DNA from: Terriglobia bacterium | GTDB taxonomy: Bacteria; Acidobacteriota; Terriglobia; Bryobacterales; Bryobacteraceae | Assembly (NCBI GenBank): GCA_020073325.1 | Contig: JAIQFJ010000008.1 | Span: 1 to 37,392, forward strand | DNA length: 37,392 nt | Direction of reading: 5' to 3' | In this document: in pieces, positions 1-8,295 of the stretch | Position numbering within the stretch: position 1 is the first letter of the stretch | Layout: every line of letters begins with the position of its first letter | Notes under the pieces: generated by a model | The model's input: the letters and a program-made list of their open reading frames with translations, nothing else | Database searches by the model: none | What the model was told of the DNA's origin: nothing | Made by a program: the position numbers and the translations under genes

Positions 1-1
1 C

Positions 2-103
2 GTCCGCACCATGCGCAATCCGGTCTTCGTCGACGGGCGAAACGCGCTCGATCGCGACGCGATGGCCGCACATGGATACGACTATCAGGGGATCGGCAGA
101 TGA
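2..103 (+). CDS. ugd: UDP-glucose 6-dehydrogenase, C-terminal end (5' truncated by window)
   Basis: Only the last 33 codons are present, read in the second frame from base 2 to a TGA at 101-103. The translation contains RNPVFVDGRN, then DRDAMAAHGYDYQGIGR at the stop. This is the characteristic C-terminus of the UDP-glucose/GDP-mannose dehydrogenase family, where the conserved DGRN segment is followed about 18 residues later by a Y-x-G-I-G-R type end. The enzyme oxidises UDP-glucose to UDP-glucuronate with NAD+ in the cytoplasm and supplies a precursor for exopolysaccharide. The stop overlaps the start of the next gene as ATGA, so the two are probably translationally coupled. Catalytic and NAD-binding parts lie outside the window, so the family call rests on the tail only. 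Confidence 0.8.
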   Translation, partial: VRTMRNPVFVDGRNALDRDAMAAHGYDYQGIGR

Positions 104-1719
104 TCTGGTCCGGACCCGGACGCGCGGTTGCCCGATCCTTTCGGGTCGCAGCCTCGCGCCCGCTGCTGGCGGCGGCCGCCGTGTTCGGCCTGTCTCTGGC
201 GGGAAGCATCGGAGCCGGGATGCTCGACGGCGTCAGGCCGCCGGGCGTTCACGATGAATTCAGTTATCTGCTCGCGGCGGAGACTTTCGCCTCCGGCCAT
301 CTGGCTGAGAAAAGCCCACCGCTCTGGCGACATTTCGAAACCTTTCACGAGATCGTCCATCCGGTTTATGCGTCGAAATATCCGCCCGGACAGAGCATCG
401 CGCTGGCATTGGGGCTGCTTCTCACCGGACAGGCGATCTGGGGCGTGTGGCTTTCCCTGGCGGCCGCCTGCGTCGCCATCTGGTGGGCCCTTCGAGCCGT
501 GCTGCCGGCGCGCTGGGCTCTCGTGGGAGGCTTGCTCTCGACCCTCCGCTTCGGCTTCTTCGGATACTGGGCGCAAAGCTACTGGGGCGGAGCCGTCGCG
601 GCCTTGGGCGGCGCCATCGCCATGGGCGCTGCCTTGCGACTGGTCCGGCGGCCAAGCCCGATCGATGCGGCTCTGTTCGCCGTCGGATTGGGAATTTGCG
701 GAAACACGCGTCCTTACGAGGGCGCGATCCTCGCGCTGATTCTGGTCACCTGGACCGTCGTGCGGCTGCGTCGCGCCGGATCCGCCGGCATGCGCGCGGC
801 CGTCGCATTCTTCGCCGCCGCCTTGCCGATCGCCGCCTGGATGGGATTCTACAACTACCAGATTACCGGCAAGCCCTGGGAACTTCCTTACCAGCTTTAT
901 GAGCGCCAGTATCAGGTGGTCAATCCGGTTGTCTTCCTCCCGCGGATCAATCGCGCCGCGCCTTCCATTCCCGATGGTCCTTTGCGGCGCTACTGGTCGC
1001 GGGAATATGACCGGGACCTCGCGCCGCTGCGGGTCGGCGGCTTCGTCCACAGCCTTGCCCGCAAAGCGCAGCGATTCTGGTCCGCGTTCATCGGCGCGAT
1101 CTTCGCGATTCCGGCGCTGGTCGCGTTGTTCTACTGGCGCCCCCGGACGCGGCTGCTCACGTTATGGATCGCGATCTTCTTCGTGGGCCTGACGCTCGAG
1201 CATTTCTTCTTCGATCACTACGCGGCACCCGCCTCCGCGATCCTGATGGCCCTGATCACGGCCGGACTCGCCGAAACCTGGGGCATCCGCTGGAGGCGAT
1301 TCCCCGCCGGAAAATGTACCGTCGCTGCCGTCTGCATCGCCTGTGCCGGACACGTCGCCGGCACCGCCGTCTATCATGTCGTGACGCACCGCAACCTGGA
1401 TCGTACGTTCCCGGCGATGCGCGCGCGCGTCCAGCGCAACCTGGACTCGATGGGCGGAAAACAACTCGTCCTGGTGCGATACTCCGCCAATCACGATGTC
1501 CATCAGGAGTGGGTCTTCAATCGCGCCGACATTGAGAACGCGCCGACGGTCTGGGCCCGCTGCCTCAATCCCGACTCCGATCAGGACTTGATCCGGCACT
1601 TCGCAAATCGCACCGTCTGGCTGTTTCAGCCCGACGCGAGACCGCCTCAATTGCAGCTTCTCTCAGCGGAAGCAAGCGCGGCGGCAAGCGTCCGTGACGT
1701 AAATCCGCTATTGCCCTGA
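100..1719 (+). CDS. Polytopic GT-C-like membrane protein (dolichyl-phosphate-mannose mannosyltransferase-like)
   Basis: 539 residues with about ten hydrophobic segments (near residues 20-40, 95-150, 165-180, 190-220, 230-255, 325-345, 350-370, 380-395 and 405-425), then a soluble tail from about 440. The first extracytoplasmic loop carries HDEFSYLL at about residues 51-58, matching the acidic D-[DE]-x-x-Y type motif after helix 1 in GT39/GT83-like (RgtA/B/C/D) integral membrane glycosyltransferases. Downstream KYPPGQ and NTRPYEG blocks also fit that group. Such enzymes transfer sugars from polyprenyl-phosphate donors on the periplasmic side. The ATG start overlaps the upstream UDP-glucose dehydrogenase stop and has AGGGG about 10 bases upstream. 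Coupling to a UDP-glucuronate-producing enzyme supports a role in cell-surface polysaccharide. The exact donor and acceptor are unknown, and it could be a non-catalytic relative. Confidence 0.65.
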   Translation: MIWSGPGRAVARSFRVAASRPLLAAAAVFGLSLAGSIGAGMLDGVRPPGVHDEFSYLLAAETFASGHLAEKSPPLWRHFETFHEIVHPVYASKYPPGQSIALALGLLLTGQAIWGVWLSLAAACVAIWWALRAVLPARWALVGGLLSTLRFGFFGYWAQSYWGGAVAALGGAIAMGAALRLVRRPSPIDAALFAVGLGICGNTRPYEGAILALILVTWTVVRLRRAGSAGMRAAVAFFAAALPIAAWMGFYNYQITGKPWELPYQLYERQYQVVNPVVFLPRINRAAPSIPDGPLRRYWSREYDRDLAPLRVGGFVHSLARKAQRFWSAFIGAIFAIPALVALFYWRPRTRLLTLWIAIFFVGLTLEHFFFDHYAAPASAILMALITAGLAETWGIRWRRFPAGKCTVAAVCIACAGHVAGTAVYHVVTHRNLDRTFPAMRARVQRNLDSMGGKQLVLVRYSANHDVHQEWVFNRADIENAPTVWARCLNPDSDQDLIRHFANRTVWLFQPDARPPQLQLLSAEASAAASVRDVNPLLP

Positions 1720-1743
1720 CGAAACAACGGGAGGAAATCGATA

Positions 1744-4119
1744 ATGGAAAAAGTTCGGAATGAAATGGTCCAACCGTTTCTCCGGCTCGTGCTGCTGGCC
1801 TGCGCCGGGAGTTTCGCGATGCCGCTGCTGCTCAGCTTTGTCGGGATCCGTTCCGGCCCCACGCCGCCTCACTTCGCTCTCTCGGCCATCGGACTCGCAT
1901 GCTTTGCGGGCATCGCGACATTCCTGCTGAGCCGCGCATTGCGAAAGCTCACCGGACCGATCGACGCGAGCGCCCTCGCGCAGGCCCGGTTCGTCGACGA
2001 AATCGACACGCGCTTCATCGACGCCGCCATCATCGTCTCGGCGGCGCTGAGTCTCTTCCTGGAACTCTCGATGATCCGCTGGCAGGCGAGCGTCGTCGAA
2101 TTCTTCGCGTTCTATAAGAACTTCAGTCTTCTGGCATGCTTCATGGGGTTGGGCCTGGGATACGCGCTGGCCAACAGCAACCGCCTGTTTCTGATTCTGA
2201 CGCTGCCGCTGCTCGGCTATCAGTTCCTGTTCATTACGACCGTGCGCTTCGGGATCGGCAATTCCGAAATGCTTCGCACCCTGCCGTTTCGCGAGCAGCT
2301 CACCATGGGAATTCCCGGAGCCGGGATCTCGCAAATGGTGGCCTTGTACGCTCTCCTGGCGGTCGTCTTCCTGCTCACAGCTCTTGCGTTTGTCCCCGTG
2401 GGACAACTTTGCGGACGCCTGATGGAGCGTCGCGGGAAGCTCCGCGCCTATGGGCTGAATCTGCTCGGCAGCCTGCTCGGCGTGGCGGCCAGTTTCGCGG
2501 CCAGCCTTCTCTGGACGCCGCCGCCCGTCTGGTTTGCGCTCTGCTTTCTCGCCGTCCTGCTGTTTCATCTGAAGAAAGGCGCCGCGCTGACCGTCGGACT
2601 CGCTTCCACGCTCGCCTGCACGGCGATTCTCGCCTGGCCCGTCGATCCGCTGTGGGGCCGCATTTATTCTCCCTATCAACTCCTCGAACTCGGCCGCAGT
2701 CCCGACACCGGGCTCACTCTGATCCGCGCGGCGGGCCACTACTATCAGCGCATCTACGACTTCGCCGCCGACTCGCTCACCCCGCGCCTGGCCAAGATTC
2801 GCGGCTATTACGATTTCCCGTACAAGACTCACGCCGATCCTGCCGAAGTCGCGGTCGTCGGCGCGGGCACCGGTAACGATGTCGCGGCCGCGCTTCGCAA
2901 CGGCGCAGGTCATGTCGACGCCATCGAAATCGATCCGGCGATTCTCCTGGTCGGCCAGAACAATCATCCCGAAAAGCCCTACAGCAGCCCGCGCGTCACC
3001 GCGATCGTCAACGATGCGCGATCGTTTCTCCGCACAACGTCCAGGAAGTACGACCTGATCGTCTACGGCCTGCTCGATTCGCACACGCTCCTTAGCCAGG
3101 GGTCCAGCGTTCGACTGGATTCCTTCGTCTACACCGTGGAAGGTCTGCGCGAGGCTCGCAGCCGTCTGAAGCCGGACGGTGTCCTGTCTCTCTCTTTCGC
3201 CGTCATGTCGGACCAGATCGGCCGCAAAATTTATCTGATGATGCAGGAAGCCTTCGACGGCAAGCCTCCGTTCTCCGTGATCGCGCCCGGACGCTATGAC
3301 GACTCCATCATTTTTCTGGAATCGAACGACGACCGCTGGAAGCTGTCGCCCGCCCTGCTCGCCGAGTCCGGCTTTACCGATCAAACCGCCAAGTTCGCCG
3401 ATTCCTCCATCAAAGCCGACGTATCCACCGATGACTGGCCCTTCTTCTACATGCCGCAGCGCGTGTACCCGGCTTCCTACCTGATCATGGTGGTTCTGAT
3501 TCTCGTCCTTTCGACCTTCACTGCGGCGAACTTCGTCCGCCAGAAGCCGCAATTCTCGCACGCATCCTTTTTCTTCCTCGGCGTCGGATTCATGCTGATC
3601 GAAACGAAAGGAATCACCGAACTCGGATTGACGTTTGGAAATACCTGGCAGGTCATCGGAGTAGTCATGGCGGGAATCCTGACCATGGCGTTTCTCGGCA
3701 ACTGCGTCGTCGGATGGCTCAAAATCACCCAGCCGTTCGTGCCCTACTTATTCCTGTGGATCTCGCTCGCCGTGGGATGGTTCGTCTCGCGATCGGGAGG
3801 ATTTGCCTCCACCTCTGCCGGGCGCATCGAGACGGTGCTGCTGCTGACTTGCCCGCTGCTATTCTCCGGAATGGTTTTTTCCGCTTTGCTCTCGACCAAA
3901 GGAGCAGTCTCCGGAATGATGGCGATGAATCTCCTGGGTGCGATCTGCGGAGGGCTGGTCGAATATAACTCGATGTATTTCGGATTCCGCGCGCTGTATG
4001 CGATCGCGATGGGATTCTACCTGCTCGCCTTCGTTTCCGATCTTCTGGCAAACCGGCCGCGCGAAAGCGCCGCCAGGGGCCCGCGCGTCACGCTCACGCT
4101 GGCCGAACGCGAACCGTGA
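1744..4119 (+). CDS. Membrane protein with embedded spermidine-synthase-like (SAM-fold) domain
   Basis: 791 residues in three parts. An N-terminal membrane block of roughly seven helices covers about residues 10-300. A soluble Rossmann domain at about 365-520 follows. A second membrane block of about six helices (about 575-770) ends the protein. The soluble part shows AVVGAGTGNDVAAALRNGA, then AIEID, the glycine-rich loop and acidic strand of polyamine aminopropyltransferase/SAM-methyltransferase folds. VNDARSFLR and YDLIVYGLLDSHT follow in the order expected for spermidine-synthase-like proteins. Membrane-fused versions are widespread in environmental bacteria, but their reaction is not established. 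The ATG has GGGAGGAAA about 7 bases upstream and lies 24 bases after the previous stop, so it probably shares the transcript. A role in making or exporting a polyamine-like compound or in surface polymer modification is only a guess. Confidence 0.75.
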   Translation: MEKVRNEMVQPFLRLVLLACAGSFAMPLLLSFVGIRSGPTPPHFALSAIGLACFAGIATFLLSRALRKLTGPIDASALAQARFVDEIDTRFIDAAIIVSAALSLFLELSMIRWQASVVEFFAFYKNFSLLACFMGLGLGYALANSNRLFLILTLPLLGYQFLFITTVRFGIGNSEMLRTLPFREQLTMGIPGAGISQMVALYALLAVVFLLTALAFVPVGQLCGRLMERRGKLRAYGLNLLGSLLGVAASFAASLLWTPPPVWFALCFLAVLLFHLKKGAALTVGLASTLACTAILAWPVDPLWGRIYSPYQLLELGRSPDTGLTLIRAAGHYYQRIYDFAADSLTPRLAKIRGYYDFPYKTHADPAEVAVVGAGTGNDVAAALRNGAGHVDAIEIDPAILLVGQNNHPEKPYSSPRVTAIVNDARSFLRTTSRKYDLIVYGLLDSHTLLSQGSSVRLDSFVYTVEGLREARSRLKPDGVLSLSFAVMSDQIGRKIYLMMQEAFDGKPPFSVIAPGRYDDSIIFLESNDDRWKLSPALLAESGFTDQTAKFADSSIKADVSTDDWPFFYMPQRVYPASYLIMVVLILVLSTFTAANFVRQKPQFSHASFFFLGVGFMLIETKGITELGLTFGNTWQVIGVVMAGILTMAFLGNCVVGWLKITQPFVPYLFLWISLAVGWFVSRSGGFASTSAGRIETVLLLTCPLLFSGMVFSALLSTKGAVSGMMAMNLLGAICGGLVEYNSMYFGFRALYAIAMGFYLLAFVSDLLANRPRESAARGPRVTLTLAEREP

Positions 4120-4120
4120 A

Positions 4121-4149
4121 GAGGCGCCCGCCGTGCTGGCAAGCGCCTC
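4121..4149. terminator. Candidate bidirectional terminator hairpin between convergent genes
   Basis: GAGGCGC at 4121-4127 pairs perfectly with GCGCCTC at 4143-4149. The 15-base loop can form an extra GCC/GGC pairing. It lies exactly in the 40-base gap between two convergent stops (4119 on plus, 4160 on minus). There is no clear T-run on either side, so it could be a weak or Rho-assisted terminator. Confidence 0.4.
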
Positions 4150-4159
4150 CGCGAGAGAC

Positions 4160-7100
4160 TCAATCGATGCGAATCCCGTTAATCAACGGGTTCTGTGTCA
4201 CCGGGGTGAGCACGATGGTAATCTGCCCGTTGGCGACGTTCACCGCGAAGCGCTGGTCGGCCGGAATCCCCGCGCCGCCCGCGGCCCCGACAATGTCGAA
4301 ATTCGTGAGCACCTGCTGCCCGTTGATCGACACATTGAACAACCGGCTGTTTCGAGTGGTGAAATACAGCTCGACAAATTTCAGCGTCACCGTGTGATTC
4401 CCGTTCGGCACGCTGAAGTTGTATTGGAACGGCGCCGCCGAATATCGCGCCGTCTGGTAAAGCGCCGGACTCTGCGTATTCGCCGGAGGCGCAGAGGCGG
4501 TCCACAGCGACCCGCCGGAATACCCGAAGTCGGCCTTCCATGTATTTCCCTGCAGATCCGTATAGTCGGGCGTTCCCGCTCGAACCAGGATCGGCTGGAA
4601 CGAAGTCGTCGGAGCCGTGGGCGCGGTTCCCTGCAGGTCGATCTCGACGCCGCTGAGAGTCGGGTTCTCGACGACCGCCACCAGGTCGATCGCAATCTGC
4701 CCGTTGGTCACCGAAACCGGGAATTGCTTGTCCACCGCCGTATTCGCCGCTCCCGCCGCGGCGAATGGATCGAAATTCGCCTGCACGGTCTGGCCGTTCA
4801 CATTGATGTTGAAGACGCGCTGGCCTTTGTTCGTGAAATAAATCTCGGCGAACTTCAGCGTCAGATTGTAAGTACCGTTCGGAACCGCGAACCGGTAGGA
4901 AAGTGTCCCGGCCGCCCAGCGCTCGGTCTTGTAAAGAGTCGGGTCGGAGGTATTTGCGATATTGCTACTGGTCGAAAAGACGTTGCCGCCCAGCGAACCC
5001 ATGTCCGCCGACCAGGCCCGTCCCTGGCTATCGGTATACGCTCCACCGCCCGCGTTCACCAGAATCGAGGAGGAAGAAGGCGGCGGCGGCGCAGTGCCGG
5101 TCCCGGTTCCGGACTGCTCGATGATCTCGATACCGCAGATCAAAGGATATTGCACGAGGGGAATCAGATCGATCGCGATCTGATTGGTCGTCGTACTGAT
5201 CGTGAAGGAACGATCGATCGCCTTGTACGGGCCGCCCGCGGCGGAGACGATATCGAAATTGGTGAGCTGAGGCTGTCCGTTGATATTTGCATTGAACACG
5301 CGCTTTCCCGGGGTCGTGAAATAGGGTTCCGCGAATTTCAGATTGACCGTGTACGTGCCGTTCGGAACAGCAAATTGATAGGACAGTTTTCCCGTCGAGT
5401 AGCGCGAGGTCTGATAAAGAACCGGAGAATACGTGCTCCCGATGCCGCTGGCGGTGGAATAACTGCTCCCGCCCGAGTATCCAGTATCCGCGCTCCACAG
5501 GATCCCCACCGGATCGGTATAAGCAGGACCGCCCGCATTCACCCGAATCGCGGTTCCGCCGCCATCGACGGCCGAATTGACGGTCACTGTCGTCGTCGCC
5601 GAGGACGACAGAGCGCCGTCGCTCGCCGCAAGCTTGAGAACATAGACGCCCGGCACGCTGAACGACGCTGTGGTCGCCGCGCTGGCCGCGTTTCCGAAGG
5701 TCGTGGTCCCCGGTCCGCTCACTTGAGTCCACGCGATGTTCAGAGTTCCGTTCGGCAAGCCGTCATCGGTCGCGGTGCCGTTCAGCACCACCTTCAGCGG
5801 AAACTCGACCGTCTGATTCGATCCCGCCGCTACCGACGGGGCGGAGTTTTGCACCGACGCCCGCGGCAGCACGACAAAAGCCCCGAATCTCGGCGCCGTA
5901 TGGACCGCCGGAATCGCGTAATTCCCGATCGGCTGCGCCGCTGTCAGATTGGTCATCGGAATGGAAACCGAGCCGCCGTTGTAAATCCCTTGCAGCACCG
6001 GCGCACCGAAGAAATTCTCGGCATCCCGGATCTCGAACGGAGTATTCAGCGCCAGACCGGACCTCGAAAGATCCACCGTGACGCTTGCCTGATTCGCCCA
6101 GTTATAGATCGTGATATTCGATCGTCCCGCTTCATACTGGTTCGGACGCACAAACACCTGAACGCCCGAAGGAGTCGAAAGGTAAGTGTTGTTGGGATAT
6201 TGGCTGGTAGAGATGTTTGTCGCGCCATATAAAGTATTTCCGGTGATCGAGAGGATATTCGAGCAATTGATCACCAGCGAAGAACCGCCGGTCCCCTGCG
6301 CCAGGTAGTTATTGTTGATGGTGGGAGCGTTGCAGCCATTGCCGTCATTCAGCATGTCGATCCCGCGGCCGCCGCTCAGTCCGTAAGTGTAGTTATTCAG
6401 CAGAATCGGATTCTGCGCGACATTGCCTCCCGAGATCAGGATATTTGCCTTGGGACCGCTCGACGCCAGCGAGCCGTGATCGAATAAAGTATTGCCCTCG
6501 ATATCGTAGTTATTTAAATACGCGTTCGACGAACCATAGATCTGGATGCCGAAGCTGTAACTATCGAACATGATGTTGTCGATAATCTGCTTCACGCCCG
6601 TCTGGTTCTGGCTATAGACACTATGGCCGTGCCCGCCGTCCGATCCCTGCCACCCGTTGTTATAGACGACGCTTCCATAGATTTCCGAGTTCTCCGCTCC
6701 GCTCCAGAAGCTGTAACCCTGCGACGCGTCATGGATCACGAGGTTGATGAACTTCACTCCCTGCTGCCCCACGAATCCCGCGACAACCCCATCCGCGCGC
6801 TGAAGCTCGCTGGGCCATGGTCCCGGTGACGGGACGACGCGAATCGGGTCGGAGTACATGATTTCGAATCCCCAGAACCAGCAATAGGAGCCGCTGACGG
6901 TGAGCGCGGCCGTGCGCGACGACCCGCCATCGATCGTCGCGCGTTCCGATGGATATTGGCGAACGATGATCGGCGCCGCGGAGGTTCCCGACAAGGTGCT
7001 CGTAAATTGCCCCGGGTAAGTGCCGGCCCGGAGCCAGATCGTATCTCCCGGCTGGACGCTGGCCGGCCCCTGGAGCGCGGTCGCAAGGTCCCACGGCCGG

Positions 7101-7219
7101 TTGATCGAGCCATCCCCCGAAGACGAGCCTGCGGGCGACACATAGAACTGACTCGCCCACATCGGCAGCGCGGTCGCCAGCAGGAACGATACGGGCATCC
7201 ATTTGTTCGCTAAACGCAT
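4160..7219 (-). CDS. Secreted parallel beta-helix protein with Ig/PKD-like domain and three malectin-like domains
   Basis: About 1019 residues. A signal peptide ends at about residue 23 (PMWAS before QFYVSP). A right-handed beta-helix of the pectate-lyase/DUF1565 type follows (about 24-440), starting with FYVSPAGSSSGDG and containing repeated short N-rich turns. Next is a PKD/REJ-type Ig-like domain (about 455-545; TVEF, ATDDG, VYVLKLAASDG). Three tandem malectin-like carbohydrate-binding domains follow at about 553-700, 716-867 and 875-1019. Each repeats the order (R/V)xAGxxxYTD, W(S/K)AD, LYxT.R(Y/W), VPNGxY/H, LKFxExYFT, (R/L)FNxxxNGQ, DLxPxxxxPxxxGIxI. The protein probably acts outside the cell on a polysaccharide, with the malectins anchoring it to glycans. 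A TTG at 7222 directly precedes the ATG at 7219; GAGGA upstream fits either, and I prefer ATG. No catalytic residues can be assigned with certainty. Confidence 0.85.
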   Translation of the reverse strand: MRLANKWMPVSFLLATALPMWASQFYVSPAGSSSGDGSINRPWDLATALQGPASVQPGDTIWLRAGTYPGQFTSTLSGTSAAPIIVRQYPSERATIDGGSSRTAALTVSGSYCWFWGFEIMYSDPIRVVPSPGPWPSELQRADGVVAGFVGQQGVKFINLVIHDASQGYSFWSGAENSEIYGSVVYNNGWQGSDGGHGHSVYSQNQTGVKQIIDNIMFDSYSFGIQIYGSSNAYLNNYDIEGNTLFDHGSLASSGPKANILISGGNVAQNPILLNNYTYGLSGGRGIDMLNDGNGCNAPTINNNYLAQGTGGSSLVINCSNILSITGNTLYGATNISTSQYPNNTYLSTPSGVQVFVRPNQYEAGRSNITIYNWANQASVTVDLSRSGLALNTPFEIRDAENFFGAPVLQGIYNGGSVSIPMTNLTAAQPIGNYAIPAVHTAPRFGAFVVLPRASVQNSAPSVAAGSNQTVEFPLKVVLNGTATDDGLPNGTLNIAWTQVSGPGTTTFGNAASAATTASFSVPGVYVLKLAASDGALSSSATTTVTVNSAVDGGGTAIRVNAGGPAYTDPVGILWSADTGYSGGSSYSTASGIGSTYSPVLYQTSRYSTGKLSYQFAVPNGTYTVNLKFAEPYFTTPGKRVFNANINGQPQLTNFDIVSAAGGPYKAIDRSFTISTTTNQIAIDLIPLVQYPLICGIEIIEQSGTGTGTAPPPPSSSSILVNAGGGAYTDSQGRAWSADMGSLGGNVFSTSSNIANTSDPTLYKTERWAAGTLSYRFAVPNGTYNLTLKFAEIYFTNKGQRVFNINVNGQTVQANFDPFAAAGAANTAVDKQFPVSVTNGQIAIDLVAVVENPTLSGVEIDLQGTAPTAPTTSFQPILVRAGTPDYTDLQGNTWKADFGYSGGSLWTASAPPANTQSPALYQTARYSAAPFQYNFSVPNGNHTVTLKFVELYFTTRNSRLFNVSINGQQVLTNFDIVGAAGGAGIPADQRFAVNVANGQITIVLTPVTQNPLINGIRID

Positions 7220-7222
7220 CAA

Positions 7223-7596
7223 GTTTTGTTTCCTCGTTCTTTAATATGGACTTACACGGAATTCGCGAACTAATGTATTCGTCTTAGCTATCGCTTTGTA
7301 TTCGCTTTCGCCTTCAGACTGCAATTCATTCGATCACGTTCCGCTAACTAACAGAAATCACAAGTAATAACAGCGGTTCTAGTACTTTCCGCTGTATCGT
7401 AACATCACTTCGAGTAGAACGTAATTACTTTTTTCTTTCAATAAGAGTGCAGCCTTAGAAAAGCTCGGAAGTCACCCCAATGTGTGCAAAAGAAATCCGC
7501 AATAAGACCTTCCGCTTCGACGACCGGTACCGTATAGCCCATCTTTCCTATTGGGCCCGGGGCGAACGCCCTCGTAAAAGAATGTGGGGGGTGTCC
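7223..7596. promoter_or_regulatory. AT-rich divergent control region between two secreted-protein genes
   Basis: This 374-base stretch is visibly AT-rich against the GC-rich surroundings, mainly between 7230 and 7480, and separates the malectin gene (minus) from the PEP-CTERM gene (plus). It holds the inverted repeat listed separately at 7370-7395 and a GTAATTAC palindrome followed by a T-run (7421-7436). A TATTAA box lies about 20 bases upstream of the malectin start on the minus strand. The reading frame of the plus gene stays open back to an ATG at 7480, but that stretch reads like non-coding leader. No sigma-54 -24/-12 site and no c-di-GMP riboswitch core were found. Confidence 0.45.
7370..7395. 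repeat. Inverted repeat ACAGCGG/CCGCTGT in divergent promoter region
   Basis: ACAGCGG at 7370-7376 and CCGCTGT at 7389-7395 are perfect reverse complements separated by 12 bases that contain the palindrome AGTACT. It is not followed by a T-run. Its central position in a divergent, AT-rich intergenic region makes an operator for a dimeric regulator more likely than a terminator. Confidence 0.4.
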
Positions 7597-8295
7597 ATGA
7601 CTTCTTCAGGTCGCCAGCCGGCGCGCCATCGCGTGCGAGCATCTCTGATCGCTTCCGTTTTCCTGATGAGCTGCCTCATCACCCGCGCAACTGCCCTTTT
7701 CGGAGTCGCGAATTTCTCGACCGATTTTTCCGGGAACGCTGCGTTCAACCAGATCTGGAATACCCTCGGCGGCGATACCTTCTACAACCTCTACATCGAT
7801 GACGGTTCCGGATTCGTCAACTCGGGCGACGGGTCCTCCGCCTCGATCAACATCACCCTCACTCCGGGCGTCCATACCTACTCGATTTACGGCGATCCCG
7901 GACTCGCCAATCGGACGTGGGCTCTAAATCTGTTCTTCAACGGCGACACGACCACGCCAGGGATCTCCGCGGTGAATTCGGACGGGGCGGCAGGAACATC
8001 GCTTTTTGCGGACTCCGGCTCGACGCTCACTCTGGCCGGCAATTCCGTCACGGGCGCAGGAACGCTCCAGTTCATCGACGGCTTCACCACGGTCACGCTG
8101 ACCAGTTACACGTTCAGCGACGTTGCCGCACTCGACCGGGTCAGCCCGTTCAGCACCAGTCCGAACACAATTCTGGACTTTGCCGGGTCGTTCACACTCG
8201 ATGTGGTCGCGACACCGGAGCCTGCCTCTGCTGCTTTACTCGGTGCCAGTCTTGTCTTCCTTGCCGCTTACCGGCGACGGCGCAGCGGCAGTTGA
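7597..8295 (+). CDS. PEP-CTERM sorting-domain secreted protein
   Basis: 232 residues from the chosen ATG. The N-terminus (RHRVRASLIASVFLMSC then ATA-LFG) is a signal peptide. The middle is a low-complexity, Gly/Ser/Thr-rich beta domain. The C-terminus has the full tripartite PEP-CTERM signal: TPEPAS, then a hydrophobic stretch ALLGASLVFLAA, then the basic tail YRRRRSGS. Exosortase-type enzymes recognise this signal and process such proteins at the inner membrane during export to the surface or matrix. The start at 7597 has a run of six Gs (7587-7592 region) just upstream and directly precedes the basic n-region. Upstream in-frame ATGs at 7480 and 7582 would add a non-signal-like extension. 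No exosortase gene is in the window. The function of the mature domain is unknown. Confidence 0.8.
   Translation: MTSSGRQPARHRVRASLIASVFLMSCLITRATALFGVANFSTDFSGNAAFNQIWNTLGGDTFYNLYIDDGSGFVNSGDGSSASINITLTPGVHTYSIYGDPGLANRTWALNLFFNGDTTTPGISAVNSDGAAGTSLFADSGSTLTLAGNSVTGAGTLQFIDGFTTVTLTSYTFSDVAALDRVSPFSTSPNTILDFAGSFTLDVVATPEPASAALLGASLVFLAAYRRRRSGS

Noticed and set aside
1708-3561. Very long open frame on the minus strand (617 codons)
   Set aside because: It is fully antisense to the membrane/spermidine-synthase-like gene, Arg/Gln/Glu/Asp-rich with no recognisable domain; a codon-bias shadow in GC-rich DNA.
3938-6232. Plus-strand open frame of 764 codons
   Set aside because: It is antisense to the malectin gene and crosses the terminator region; the composition is almost only Arg-rich, with no motifs.
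7440-7596. Cyclic-di-GMP (GEMM) riboswitch upstream of the PEP-CTERM gene
   Set aside because: The conserved core blocks of GEMM-I are not present; also not found at 8860-8985.
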